From Thiohalomonas sp963783235 (GTDB lineage Bacteria; Pseudomonadota; Gammaproteobacteria; Thiohalomonadales; Thiohalomonadaceae): 64,000 nucleotides of DNA. Where the stretch lies: positions 744,001 to 808,000 of the forward strand of contig CAWAMN010000002.1 of the NCBI GenBank assembly GCA_963783235.1, read 5' to 3'. The notes below the pieces were generated by a model. That model ran no database searches, had not been told where the DNA came from, and saw only the letters and a list, made by a program, of their open reading frames with translations. The position numbers and the translations under genes are program-made. Each line of letters begins with the position of its first letter. Position 1 is the stretch's first letter. Below, piece by piece: positions 23,982 to 34,444 of the stretch.

Positions 23982-24566
23982 GTGAGAGATGAAGCGAATG
24001 AAAGACGCCGGTATTTCCGGATCGATGATCATCTCTACCTCGAAGTCCGGATCATCCCGCAAGCGCAGTATGAGAAAGTGCGCAACCAGCCGCTTCAGGA
24101 GTCGGAGGAGGTGTGTGATCTCATTCTGCAGTTACGGGCGCTGACCAGCCAGGCGGGCATTATCCTGTCGGGGATTCGAAAGACGCAGCCGGAGATTGCG
24201 CACTATCTGGCGCTTCAGGACAAGAAGATCGACCTGGTGGCACAGGCCGCCGTCGGCAAGCAGATGGACAAAGAGCTGGCACCCAATGCCCGGGTAAACC
24301 TTAGCGCCGGCGGACTGGCCTACTCCGCAACTCAGGAGGTCTCGCCAAAAACGCCGCTGCTTGTGCGGATGGTTTTCTTCCCGAGCCACCTTTGCATACA
24401 GGCCTACGGTGAGGTCATTCACTGTGAACGGGACGACGCAGACCCGGAAAAGCCATTCAAAGTGGGCGTAGAGTTCACGGCCATTTCCGAGGCGGCCCGT
24501 GATGCCCTGGTACGTCACACACTGGAACTGCAATCGGCCGAACTGCGCCATCGCAGGGGACGCTAG
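23982..24566 (+). CDS. PilZ domain protein
   Basis: 194 residues. It has ERRRYFRIDDHLYLEV near the N-terminus and NLSAGGLAYSA near 105, the two halves of a c-di-GMP-binding PilZ signature (RxxxR and D/NxSxxG). They are split by a helical insert of about 70 residues, so this may be an atypical PilZ. Start GTG at 23982. A role in c-di-GMP signalling is inferred from the domain; no effector neighbour is seen. Confidence 0.82.
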   Translation: MRDEANERRRYFRIDDHLYLEVRIIPQAQYEKVRNQPLQESEEVCDLILQLRALTSQAGIILSGIRKTQPEIAHYLALQDKKIDLVAQAAVGKQMDKELAPNARVNLSAGGLAYSATQEVSPKTPLLVRMVFFPSHLCIQAYGEVIHCERDDADPEKPFKVGVEFTAISEAARDALVRHTLELQSAELRHRRGR

Positions 24567-24626
24567 CCCCCGAACCTACTGAGAGAAAGCAGGCTTGAGA
24601 ACAGCCTGCCGCGGACGCAAGTGCCT

Positions 24627-27155
24627 TTACCCTTCAGATCGTTTGCGCCCGGAAGCCGCTCCCGCCCAAACCCCGGCCTCCGCACTTTTCTCCGCGCCGG
24701 GTCCGCCCTCAAACAAGGTACGGATGCGTGCCGCATTGCCGATGACCAGTAGGGAACTGATCGGCATGGAGATGGCCGCGACCAATGGGGTCACGAACGC
24801 GGCCATCGCCAGCGGCACCATGATGAGGTTATAGGTGAAGGAGATGCCAACGTTCTGACGAATGGTTCGCAGGGTGCGGCGCGAGAGCATCGTCGCCAGC
24901 CTTACCTTGTCCAGCTCATTGCTCATCAGGACGATATCGGCGCACTCGATGGAGACGTCGGTGCCGGAGCCCACGGCGATACCGACATCTGCACGGATCA
25001 GCGCCGGCGCGTCGTTAACCCCGTCCCCCACCATGGCGACGCATTCGTTCTTCTCCTGGAGTTCGCCAATGACCCGATCCTTGTCCCGCGGCAGTACCTC
25101 GGCGATAACCTCCATACCGCCCAGTTGCGCAGCAGTCGCCTCGGCCACGCGGCGTCGATCCCCGGAAAGTAGCGTCATGCGAATACCGGCCGCGCGCAGA
25201 TTGGCGACCAAGCTAGCGGCATCGGAGCGCAACCGGTCCGCGACCGCAATGATGCCGGCCTCGTGCCCATCGACCGCGACGCGTACGCAGGTGATTGCCG
25301 CCTCTTCCAGTTCTCGGACACATTCATCGAGATCATCGTCCCCGGCAACGTCGTAGCGGCTGAGCCAGGTTCGGGTGCCGATGAGGACGGTCCGCCCCGC
25401 CACCCGGGCGCCGATGCCAAAGCCCGGTTCACTCTCGAAACCGCTCACGTCCAGGGCGCGCCAGTCGATATGGCGATTTTCGGCCTCTTCGATGATGGCG
25501 CGGGCGATGCTGTGCTCCGAATAGCGTTCCGCCGCAGCTGAAACAGCGAGCAGTTCTTCCTCATCGATTCCCCGGATAACCACTTGCTGGACCTGCATCT
25601 TGCCCTCGGTAAGGGTTCCGGTCTTATCGAACACCACGTGTGAAACACGGGAAAGGGTCTCCAGCACTTCACCGTTTTTGACCAGTATGCCGTTGCGTGC
25701 CCCCTGTCCCGAGGCCACAGCGATAGCCATGGGAGTGGCCAGCCCGAGTGCGCATGGACAGGTAATGATGAGGACCGCGGTGGCCGCCGTAAGGGCGACC
25801 TCGAAATCTTCGCCCATCCAGTACGCAAAGGTGATGGAAGCCAAGAGCAGCGTCGCCAGAACGAACCACGGAACGATACGGTCCGCCAAGCGCTGTATCG
25901 GCGCACGGGACGCCTGCGCCTGCTCGACCAATGCGATGATTCGCCCCAGGGCGGTATTGGTTAGGGTGCCCTCGACCCGCACAGTCAGCGCGCTGTGGAC
26001 ATTGACCGTTCCGGCCGCAACCGCATCTCCCGCTGCCTTGTTAACCGGCTCCGCCTCGCCGGAGAGCATCGACTCATCGACTTGGCTGCGGCCCTCGATG
26101 ACGCGGCCATCCACAGGAACCTTGTTGCCGGCCCTCACCAGAACGGTATCGTCCGCCTTTACGGCCCGGATGGGCACAATCTGTTCATCCCCATCAATCA
26201 GCACAGTGGCCACACGGGGCTGCAGGTCCATCAACCGCTGAGTGGCGGCAATGGCGTGGCGTTTGGACATGGCCTCCAGATAGCGGCCGATAAGAATGAC
26301 GAAAATAAAATTCACCACCGTATCGAAATAGACCTCTCCGGTGGTAGTCCCCGACAGGGTGACGTAGACGGAGTAGGCCCAGGTGGCGGACGCCCCTATG
26401 GCGATAGGGAGGTCCATGGTGAGGTGAAGGTTGCGGAGGCCGGTCCAGGCCCCTCTGAGAAACGGCCAGCCCGAGTAGAAGAGCGTCGGTGTAGCCAGGC
26501 CGAACCCGATCCAGTGAAAGAGGCCGCGAAATTCGCCCTGGTCCGCTCCCGAATAAAGGGCGATGGAGACCCACAGCAGGTTCATCATGGTGAAACCGGC
26601 GAAGGCCAGGCGGAAGAGCATGCCGCGGTTCTGCTTTTTCAGTGCGCCTTCGGCAACCTCCGGGTCGAAAGGAACCGCCGCATAACCGATCCGGGCGAGG
26701 CGACCAATGATCTCGGAGAGCTGGATGCGGGCGTTGTCCCAACGCACCAGCAGGCGCTTACCCGAGAGGTTGGCGCTTGCGGCCAGCACGCCCTCGGTCC
26801 GGGCCAGCGTGCGTTCAATGAGCCAAATGCAGGCAGCACAATGGATCCCCTCCACCAGGAGGTTGATTTCCCGCTCCTCACCCAAGTCGCTGACGTATTC
26901 GGCCTGAACATCGTCCAGGTCGTACATGGCAGCGTCCCTGGGAGGCTCCGGCGGTGGGGCCAGCAGGCTCCCGTCGGGGGTACGTTGGTAAAACCCTTGC
27001 AGCCCGGCCTCATAAATGGCCTCGCATACCGCCTTGCAACCGACGCAGCAGAAGCGGCGGCGATCCCCCTCGATATCGGCGTGATGATCTTCGCCCGGGG
27101 GGATCGGCAAACCGCAGTGGAAGCAGGTTGTGGTGGAGGTTTCGGGTGCGGACAT
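24627..27155 (-). CDS. ccoI: Copper-type P1B ATPase for cbb3 oxidase assembly
   Basis: 842 residues. The N-terminal metal-binding extension has TCFHCGLP and FCCVGCKAVC, as in FixI/CcoI. A heavy-metal-associated domain with GIHCAACIW follows (about 105). Then come TGEAEP, the membrane CPC motif (TCPCALGLATP), DKTGTLTEG and GDGVNDAPAL. It moves copper across the inner membrane for the CuB site of CcoN. It follows ccoG and ccoH on the same strand; ccoS, its usual partner, is 13 kb away at 40433. Confidence 0.95.
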   Translation of the reverse strand: MSAPETSTTTCFHCGLPIPPGEDHHADIEGDRRRFCCVGCKAVCEAIYEAGLQGFYQRTPDGSLLAPPPEPPRDAAMYDLDDVQAEYVSDLGEEREINLLVEGIHCAACIWLIERTLARTEGVLAASANLSGKRLLVRWDNARIQLSEIIGRLARIGYAAVPFDPEVAEGALKKQNRGMLFRLAFAGFTMMNLLWVSIALYSGADQGEFRGLFHWIGFGLATPTLFYSGWPFLRGAWTGLRNLHLTMDLPIAIGASATWAYSVYVTLSGTTTGEVYFDTVVNFIFVILIGRYLEAMSKRHAIAATQRLMDLQPRVATVLIDGDEQIVPIRAVKADDTVLVRAGNKVPVDGRVIEGRSQVDESMLSGEAEPVNKAAGDAVAAGTVNVHSALTVRVEGTLTNTALGRIIALVEQAQASRAPIQRLADRIVPWFVLATLLLASITFAYWMGEDFEVALTAATAVLIITCPCALGLATPMAIAVASGQGARNGILVKNGEVLETLSRVSHVVFDKTGTLTEGKMQVQQVVIRGIDEEELLAVSAAAERYSEHSIARAIIEEAENRHIDWRALDVSGFESEPGFGIGARVAGRTVLIGTRTWLSRYDVAGDDDLDECVRELEEAAITCVRVAVDGHEAGIIAVADRLRSDAASLVANLRAAGIRMTLLSGDRRRVAEATAAQLGGMEVIAEVLPRDKDRVIGELQEKNECVAMVGDGVNDAPALIRADVGIAVGSGTDVSIECADIVLMSNELDKVRLATMLSRRTLRTIRQNVGISFTYNLIMVPLAMAAFVTPLVAAISMPISSLLVIGNAARIRTLFEGGPGAEKSAEAGVWAGAASGRKRSEG

Positions 27156-27212
27156 GGTTTTTGGTTTCCGGCTGAGGCCGAAGGCCGTCAGCCGGAAGCT
27201 CCCGGTGTCCGG

Positions 27213-27746
27213 TTAGGAGGGCTGAGCCGAGACACGTCGGGTCAGATCCCAGCTTTCGCTGCCACGACTGACGTGTATCTTGAGGTCCCAGATGCCCTTC
27301 AGGGGCAATGCCAGATAGCCATCGTACTGCCCGGCCGCGGCCTCTTTCAATGCGACTTCGAAGTCGGCGCCAGCATCGGAGGGGCGATAGGCGGTCAGGC
27401 GGACATCGGCATCGCGGATGGGCTGTCCCTGTTTGTCCCTGAGGTGCAGCCGATACATAGCGGGCATGCCCGCTATGTTCTTCTTCGGCAGTTCGAGAGC
27501 GAGCTGCCAGCCGAGGGCATTCCGCGCCGCTTGGCGCTGCAGGTATCCCTTTTCCAGGGCTTGGCCGCTTTCATAATAGTCCTTGTCGACCAAGCCGGGA
27601 TTGGTGACGAAGGCCAGGGTGATCATCCCTGCGTTGACACCCAATACGATGATAACCAGCGCGACCCAGCCGATAACCCAGGGGTTACGCAGTCCCTGCT
27701 TGTTCGATTGTGATAAGAAACGCTTCGCTTCGGTTTCCGCGGTCAT
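27213..27746 (-). CDS. ccoH: cbb3 oxidase assembly protein CcoH/FixH
   Basis: 177 residues. One N-terminal membrane helix (about 23-46, WVIGWVALVIIVLGVNAGM) is followed by a periplasmic immunoglobulin-like part with KDYYESGQALEKGY and GIWDLKIHVSRG, the FixH pattern. It assists CcoI and CcoN maturation. It lies 13 bases after ccoG and 57 before ccoI. Confidence 0.9.
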   Translation of the reverse strand: MTAETEAKRFLSQSNKQGLRNPWVIGWVALVIIVLGVNAGMITLAFVTNPGLVDKDYYESGQALEKGYLQRQAARNALGWQLALELPKKNIAGMPAMYRLHLRDKQGQPIRDADVRLTAYRPSDAGADFEVALKEAAAGQYDGYLALPLKGIWDLKIHVSRGSESWDLTRRVSAQPS

Positions 27747-27759
27747 TCAGATAGTCCCC

Positions 27760-29178
27760 CTATTGGCGCGGGCCAACGAACATACTTTCGTAAGCGGCGT
27801 TCACCCCCTCCTGGTCGATCGACTCGACCTCGAAGATGACCGGTTGTACATCGGTATCCAACTGGCGACGCGGTACCCGCACGAAAACGGTGAAGTTGGT
27901 AACCCGACCCGATTCGGCCGTGAGCGGCTGCTCGCTGGTTTCCAGAATCAACCCTTCGGGCCCCGTTGCGGTCACTCGGACCCGGTGGTCGACGTCGGAC
28001 TTGTTGAGAACCTTAACATCGTATTTGTTCTGAATGGAGCCGTCGCTCTGCAGCACAAAAAGCGGCGAGCGCTCGTGCACCACGGACAAAGCCAGGGTGC
28101 CCAGGTGCGTCAGCCCGTAGGCGATGCCCACTGCCGCTGCCGTGATGATGGTGAGGTACACCAGCACGCGGGGGCGACGAAACAGTTTCTGGGTCGGCTT
28201 GCCTTCCAACTCGTCCCACGAGGCGTAGCGGATCAACCCCTTGGGCTTGCTGATCTTCTCCATCACCGTATCACAGGCATCGACGCATAACGCGCAGGTG
28301 ATGCAGCCCTCGTGCTGCCCTTCACGGATATCGATTCCTGTGGGGCAAACCGCGACGCACTGATTGCAGTCGATGCAGTCTCCCTGACCTTCCGCCGACT
28401 GGCCCCGCTTGAGCTTCGCGCGCGGCTCGCCGCGATTGAAATCGTAGGCGGGCAGAATCGTTTCGGTGTCGTACATGACGCCCTGGATGCGCGCATAGGG
28501 GCAGAGCCAGAAGCAGACCTGTTCCCGCATGAAACCGGCTAGCAGGTAAGTGCCGCCGGTGAATAGTGCCAGTACGATCCAGGCCGTTTTCGACGCGCTC
28601 AGGGTGGCATAGTCCATCCAGAGCTCGTAGGCATCAGTGAACCAGGCGGCGAAAGAGATGCCGGTGAGAACGGCGATCGCCAACCATGCCGCGTGCTTGG
28701 GGACTTTGACCTTGAGCTTGTCAAAGCCCATCGGGGCTTTGTCCAGCTTACGCCGCTTGTGGGGGGCTCCCTCGACTTTCTCCTCTATCCAGGTGAAAAC
28801 ATCGGTCCAAACGGTCTGGAAGCAGAAGTAGCCGCAAAACACCCGCCCTGCGATTGATGTCACCACCGCCAGCAGAATGGCAAAGAACAGCAGCGTCAGG
28901 GACAGCATCCAGATGTCCTGAGGCATGATGGTGATATCAAAGATGTAGAACTTGCGGTTGGGGATATCGAACAGGATGGCCTGCCGGTCCTGATAACGTA
29001 GATACGGACCGAGGAAGAAAAGCAGCCACACAGAAGCTGTCATCCATTTCAGCTTTCGGAAGCGGCCGGCCATGCGCTTGGCATGAATGGTCTCACCGCC
29101 GGTGTTGACGTGCCATTTTTCAATGTCGTCGTAGAGGTCCTCGACGCTCACATTCTGTTCGGCTGCCTTTTCGCTCAC
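27760..29178 (-). CDS. ccoG: cbb3 oxidase accessory ferredoxin CcoG/FixG
   Basis: 472 residues. Five or so membrane helices, the core FCGYFCFQTVWTDVF, and two 4Fe-4S clusters CIDCNQCVAVCPTGIDI and CITCALCVDACDTVM, followed by an Ig-like C-terminal domain (LNKSDVDHRVRV). CcoG is thought to reduce Cu(II) for CcoN assembly. It leads ccoG-ccoH-ccoI and lies downstream of ccoNOQP, from which a terminator and a palindromic element separate it. Confidence 0.96.
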   Translation of the reverse strand: MSEKAAEQNVSVEDLYDDIEKWHVNTGGETIHAKRMAGRFRKLKWMTASVWLLFFLGPYLRYQDRQAILFDIPNRKFYIFDITIMPQDIWMLSLTLLFFAILLAVVTSIAGRVFCGYFCFQTVWTDVFTWIEEKVEGAPHKRRKLDKAPMGFDKLKVKVPKHAAWLAIAVLTGISFAAWFTDAYELWMDYATLSASKTAWIVLALFTGGTYLLAGFMREQVCFWLCPYARIQGVMYDTETILPAYDFNRGEPRAKLKRGQSAEGQGDCIDCNQCVAVCPTGIDIREGQHEGCITCALCVDACDTVMEKISKPKGLIRYASWDELEGKPTQKLFRRPRVLVYLTIITAAAVGIAYGLTHLGTLALSVVHERSPLFVLQSDGSIQNKYDVKVLNKSDVDHRVRVTATGPEGLILETSEQPLTAESGRVTNFTVFVRVPRRQLDTDVQPVIFEVESIDQEGVNAAYESMFVGPRQ

Positions 29179-29270
29179 GATACCCTCCCGTTTGCGCTGG
29201 CCGCTTGTACTCGAACACGGCGGTTCTGCCCGGGAGTACGAGGTGCGGTCGCAAAAGATTGAACTCGCAA

Positions 29271-29422
29271 TCGAATGCTGAAAAAAAACGGTCGTCTACG
29301 CACGGGTACGGTGGGCGATATGCCTCCGCTACCGATCGCCCTTAGGCCGCGATCAGCATGGCTGGAGTCGCTCCGAAACAGCCGAGTGTCGTGCGTTTAC
29401 GAATCTGTTTTTCAGCATTCGA
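29271..29422. repeat. 152-bp palindromic MITE-like element
   Basis: Perfect 15-bp ends TCGAATGCTGAAAAA face each other at 29271-29285 and 29408-29422. The similarity continues inward (TCGTCTACGCACG on the left, TCGTAAACGCACG on the right after inversion). No open frame. The space between ccoG and the 42-aa gene otherwise holds only the terminator listed next. Confidence 0.7.
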
Positions 29423-29484
29423 CTGCCGCTGAATAGACCACTCACCATCCCCCCGGATGCCGCCGCATATTAGCATATGGTGAT

Positions 29485-29513
29485 AAAAAAAAGGGAGCCC
29501 GCAACGAGCCCCC
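29485..29513 (-). terminator. Intrinsic terminator after ccoNOQP and the 42-aa gene
   Basis: On the minus strand GGGGGCTCG, a TTG loop and CGGGCTCCC are followed by eight T residues. It lies 40 bases past the stop of the 42-residue gene, so it ends the oxidase transcript before ccoG. Confidence 0.88.
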
Positions 29514-29551
29514 TCTCATTGTTTTTAACTGTTTGAGCAGGCTCTGCGCGC

Positions 29552-29680
29552 TTATTGGTGCTGCTCTTTATCGTCCGAGTGCGAGGTATTGATCAGCCTG
29601 CCGACCCGGATACCGATTACAGCCAGAATCACCACGGATACCACTACCGTGAGAATGGAACCGATTACCACTGCGTCCAT
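29552..29680 (-). CDS. 42-residue single-helix protein at the end of ccoNOQP
   Basis: Read directly from the sequence: MDAVVIGSILTVVVSVV opens a membrane helix (about 4-24), followed by IRVGRLINTSHSDDKEQHQ. AAGGGGG lies six bases before the ATG. It follows ccoP by 75 bases and precedes the terminator, so it belongs to the oxidase transcript. Small one-helix subunits of cbb3 oxidases are known (CcoM in Pseudomonas stutzeri); this could be an equivalent, but I cannot claim sequence similarity. It is too short to be found by most gene callers. Confidence 0.72.
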   Translation of the reverse strand: MDAVVIGSILTVVVSVVILAVIGIRVGRLINTSHSDDKEQHQ

Positions 29681-29755
29681 ACTACACCCCCTTGCTTAAG
29701 TGAGGCCCGCGGGCGTGAACGCCCGCGCGACCATTTTTACACTCAAGAATGCTGT

Positions 29756-30601
29756 TTACTGACCGCCACCAAACTGGTGGACATAGACCGCCAGCTTCTT
29801 GATTTCGGTTTCAGTCAGACGGTCCTGCCAGGAGGGCATGACCGCTTGACGGCTTTTCGGATCACCCGGGAAGTTCACGCCGTGCGAAACGGTGTATTTC
29901 ACATCCGCGACACTGCCGTTACCAAAGCGCCAGATCTGATCCGTCAGGTTCGGAGCACCCAGCGCCGGGTTACCTTTGCCCTGAGGACCGTGGCAGGCGA
30001 AGCAGGTACCCTTGCCCATGAACAGCGGCGAAGAGGTCGGGTTGCCGCTAGCAACCGCCTGCGCCAGTTCATCAACTTCGGCTTCGGTCAGCGGCGCACC
30101 GCCCTTGGCCGGCATCATGCCCTGACGACCGTTGGTGATCGACTGAACGATGGTGCCGACCTTACCGCCGTAGAGCCATTCATCGTCGGCCAGTACGGGA
30201 TAACCGGGATTGCCGGCACCGCCGGAGCCATGGCAGGCCGCGCAGTTGTCGCCGAACAGCACCTTGGCGGAACGCTCCACGTACTCCTTCAGGTCATCGT
30301 CGGCCAGGATCGCCGCCGCCGACTTGCCGGGCAGCTGGTTTTCGTACTTGGCACGGACCTCATTGATGGCCGCGAGGTCCTGCTTGTACTCGCCAATGGA
30401 AGTCCAACCCATCAGCCCCTGGTAGGCGCCGCCGAACCAGGGCCAGGACGGGTAAACGATGGTGTAGAGCACCACCAGGATCCAGGATGCGTGCATCCCA
30501 ATCATCCACCACTTGGGCGGTGGGTTCGTCAGCTCCGCCAGGTTCTCATCCCACACGTGTCCGGTGGTGCCGGCACCGTACGGATTGCTTTGATCGGTCA
30601 T
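29756..30601 (-). CDS. ccoP: cbb3 cytochrome c oxidase subunit III, dihaem cytochrome c
   Basis: 281 residues. N-terminal WDENLAELTNPPPKWWMIGM, one membrane helix (about 33-52), then two cytochrome c domains with CAACH (near 122) and CFACH (near 203). Axial Met candidates are GMMPAKGG and AVMPSW. It takes electrons from soluble cytochromes c to CcoO/CcoN. The ATG overlaps the ccoQ stop by four bases (ATGA). Confidence 0.96.
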   Translation of the reverse strand: MTDQSNPYGAGTTGHVWDENLAELTNPPPKWWMIGMHASWILVVLYTIVYPSWPWFGGAYQGLMGWTSIGEYKQDLAAINEVRAKYENQLPGKSAAAILADDDLKEYVERSAKVLFGDNCAACHGSGGAGNPGYPVLADDEWLYGGKVGTIVQSITNGRQGMMPAKGGAPLTEAEVDELAQAVASGNPTSSPLFMGKGTCFACHGPQGKGNPALGAPNLTDQIWRFGNGSVADVKYTVSHGVNFPGDPKSRQAVMPSWQDRLTETEIKKLAVYVHQFGGGQ

Positions 30602-30801
30602 TTCTTATCCTCCGAATCGAAATCGTTATCGAGCGGGATATGCCGTTGAGACTCGAATTTTCCCTTGTTCTTCGGGTGAAATACCCACACGTAAAGCCCC
30701 ACCATCAAAAGAAACACGGCGACGGTGATAATCAGGCCTATCCAGTCGTGGACGGACATCGCCGCCCACTCCGTGTGGAAGTGTTCCTCGAGTTTACTCA
30801 C
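30598..30801 (-). CDS. ccoQ: cbb3 cytochrome c oxidase subunit IV CcoQ
   Basis: 67 residues with one helix, WIGLIITVAVFLLMVGLYVW, and the tail VFHPKNKGKFESQRHIPLD, typical of FixQ/CcoQ. It stabilises the complex. The first codons overlap the end of ccoO by eight bases, and its stop overlaps the ccoP start, so the genes are translationally coupled. A start at the internal Met (MSVHDW) is possible. Confidence 0.9.
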   Translation of the reverse strand: MSKLEEHFHTEWAAMSVHDWIGLIITVAVFLLMVGLYVWVFHPKNKGKFESQRHIPLDNDFDSEDKK

Positions 30802-31507
30802 GGTAATCCACGCCCTCTTCGAACTTCACGTGGGTGCCGAGCGACTGCAGGTAAGCAACAACCGCTTCCAGTTCGTTCCTGCCTTGCACGTTCGCAGCGG
30901 CGCCGGCGATGTCATCTTCGGTATAGGGCACGCCGACAGTCTGCATAGCGCGCATTACCTTGGTCACATGAGCACCGTCCACCTTGGTCGATTCGAGCCA
31001 CGGGTAGTTCGGCATCACCGATTCCGGCACCACGGAGCGCGGTGCACGCAGGTGCTGATAATGCCAGTCGTCGGAGTACTTGCCACCCACGCGGGCCAGG
31101 TCCGGACCGGTGCGCTTGGAACCCCACTGGAACGGGTGGTCGTACATGGACTCGGAAGCCAGCGAATAGTGGCCGTAACGCTCCTTCTCGTCACGGAACG
31201 GGCGAATCATCTGCGAATGGCAGGTGTAGCAGCCTTCGCGCTTATAGACGTCGCGGCCGGCCAGTTCCAGCGGCTTGTAGGGACGCACGCCATCGCCCGG
31301 CTGCCAGTCGGCCAACGTCTGACCGGCTTCACGCTGCCAGACGATCTCCGGGTGGTTGTTGTGTTCCATGGTGTCCTTCAGGAAGAACAGCGGAACGATT
31401 TCGACAAGACCACCCACCGAGAGCAGCACGATGAGGAAGATGAACATCATAAAGACGTTCCGCTCGATCTTGTCTTGCAGTTTTGTCGAGTAGATTTGAT
31501 CAGCCAT
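30794..31507 (-). CDS. ccoO: cbb3 cytochrome c oxidase subunit II, monohaem cytochrome c
   Basis: 237 residues: an N-terminal membrane anchor (about 17-42), the haem site EGCYTCHSQMIRPFRDE near 92, and a Met ligand in SVMPNYPWL. It shuttles electrons between CcoP and CcoN. It starts 20 bases after ccoN. Confidence 0.96.
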   Translation of the reverse strand: MADQIYSTKLQDKIERNVFMMFIFLIVLLSVGGLVEIVPLFFLKDTMEHNNHPEIVWQREAGQTLADWQPGDGVRPYKPLELAGRDVYKREGCYTCHSQMIRPFRDEKERYGHYSLASESMYDHPFQWGSKRTGPDLARVGGKYSDDWHYQHLRAPRSVVPESVMPNYPWLESTKVDGAHVTKVMRAMQTVGVPYTEDDIAGAAANVQGRNELEAVVAYLQSLGTHVKFEEGVDYRE

Positions 31508-31527
31508 TGTTGATGTACTCCTCTCGC

Positions 31528-32952
<1,425 letters not shown>

Positions 32953-33337
32953 GAGTAGTCTCCTTTAGTTATCACCGAAACGTTCTTCAGGCGTCCCGGG
33001 CTTCCGCCGTCGGGGAACCTGTAGTTTTGGGGTTGCGCGAGGCTCGTAGGCCCTGGGGTACTTGGATACTCCGAAAAAATGGTGTCGCCCTCCTCTCTCG
33101 CACTACCGCATTGCCTGAACCCACGCCCGAACCGCGATTCGGATGGACTATAGTTGGGGGTTAGAGGTTGCGCCAATGCCGGCAGTACAGGCTGCTGGAG
33201 GGAAAACTTGGTGAGTCTGAGCTCGATTGTTAGGACTTTCAGCAATCGAAAGACCCGGGAAATGCTTTGATTTTATAGCTTTGTCAGCACCTGCCACGGT
33301 TCATGGAAAACCCCCGAATCCCATGAACAGTGGCCGA
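32953..33337. other. Leader region of ccoNOQP
   Basis: About 380 bases between the promoter and the ccoN ATG. No credible gene. If the promoter is right, this is an unusually long 5' untranslated region; I see no known riboswitch in it and only weak hairpins. Confidence 0.4.
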
Positions 33338-33380
33338 ATATTAGTCGATGTGAAGATACCAGAACATTGATATTTGTCAA
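33338..33380 (-). promoter_or_regulatory. FNR/Anr box and -10 element of the ccoNOQP promoter
   Basis: The minus strand reads TTGACAAATATCAA at 33380-33367, a near-perfect FNR site (TTGAT-N4-ATCAA). TAATAT at 33343-33338 is spaced so that the box centre falls at about -42, the class II activator position. The fnr-like gene ends 40 bases upstream, so the regulator and its likely target are adjacent. Confidence 0.75.
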
Positions 33381-33420
33381 ATATCGGGTCATTTAACACA
33401 ATTCCTTTTGACCACCCCGG

Positions 33421-34230
33421 TTAGGGGCCGGTGCCCCGGCGTTCGGGCTTCTCCATCTCCTTCCGCTCCCGCGAACCGGGCGGGCCGACCCGATCGCCGG
33501 GCTTGCGTGCCAACCGGTAGAGGCGTGCCATATCCAGGACCCGGACATGCTTGCGCTGGACCGAAAGGATGTTGTCTTCCTGAAAACGGGAAAAAAGTCG
33601 ACTGACGGTCTCGACCGCCAGACCGAGATAGTTGGCGATATCGCTTCGAGACATGCTCAGGTGAAAATCGCTGGTAGAGAGTCCGCGCTGGCTGTAGCGC
33701 TCGGCCAGGTTGGCCAGAAAACCGGCCAGCCGCTCTTCGGCGCTCTTTTTTCCCAGGATCAGAAAGAGTTCGCGGTGATGCTCGAGCTCCTTGGTGAGGA
33801 TCGTCACCAACTGGTGCTGAAGGCCGGGCAGACGGGAGCACAACTCATCGAGTTGCGAATACGGGATCTCGCACAGGGTGGTCGTCTCGAGGACCTTGGC
33901 CGCCACCGGGAGGGTCTCCCGATTGATCATGTCCAGACCAACGAGTTCACCCGGCAGATGAAACCCGGTCACCTGCTCCTGACCATCTTCGGTTGGCGAA
34001 TAGCTCTTGATAGACCCGGAACGGACCGCAAAGATGGACTGAAACGGACTCCCTATATAAAAGAGGTGTTCCCCCCGCTTGAGTGGTCGGCGGCGCCTCA
34101 TGATGCTGTCCAGCGCCTCGAGGTTTTCGCCGTCGATGCCGGTCGGCAGGCAAAGCTGCGCCAGGGAGCAGTCTTTGCAGGCCACACGCTTATCGGCAAA
34201 ATCGGACACTTGGGTGGAACCCGGTTCCAT
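33421..34230 (-). CDS. fnr: FNR/Anr-type oxygen-sensing transcription regulator
   Basis: 269 residues. The 4Fe-4S cluster ligands are Cys18, Cys21 and Cys27 (CKDCSLAQLC) with Cys120 (TTTLCEIP). A cNMP-fold domain follows (YIGSPFQSIFAVRSGSIKSY). The helix-turn-helix near 200 is SRSDIANYLGLAVETVSRLF, with E-xx-SR recognition residues as in FNR. The tail of about 25 residues rich in Lys/Arg is longer than usual. I start at the Met with GGGGA five bases upstream. It should activate ccoNOQP under low oxygen. Confidence 0.93.
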   Translation of the reverse strand: MEPGSTQVSDFADKRVACKDCSLAQLCLPTGIDGENLEALDSIMRRRRPLKRGEHLFYIGSPFQSIFAVRSGSIKSYSPTEDGQEQVTGFHLPGELVGLDMINRETLPVAAKVLETTTLCEIPYSQLDELCSRLPGLQHQLVTILTKELEHHRELFLILGKKSAEERLAGFLANLAERYSQRGLSTSDFHLSMSRSDIANYLGLAVETVSRLFSRFQEDNILSVQRKHVRVLDMARLYRLARKPGDRVGPPGSRERKEMEKPERRGTGP

Positions 34231-34444
34231 CGGTTCCCCATCAGTCAGTTGGACGAAGGCGAATCCTGTAACAACCATCACCAGCTTTCAACAGCGCGAT
34301 GCAGTAGGACATCCCCAGGGCACGGCAAAAGCCGATACGCGGTGGCCTTCGGGTGTTGTTTGCACCACAAGTCCCCTTTAGTTTTATCCAGGCGGGGTTA
34401 CGGGTATGCTATGCCTTTTCTCGCCAGGGGCTGGAGGATTTCGC

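Noticed and set aside
24627..27155. Calling the second P-type ATPase a general copper-resistance exporter (CopA)
   Set aside because: The extended Cys-rich N-terminus and the ccoG-ccoH context fit CcoI/FixI better.
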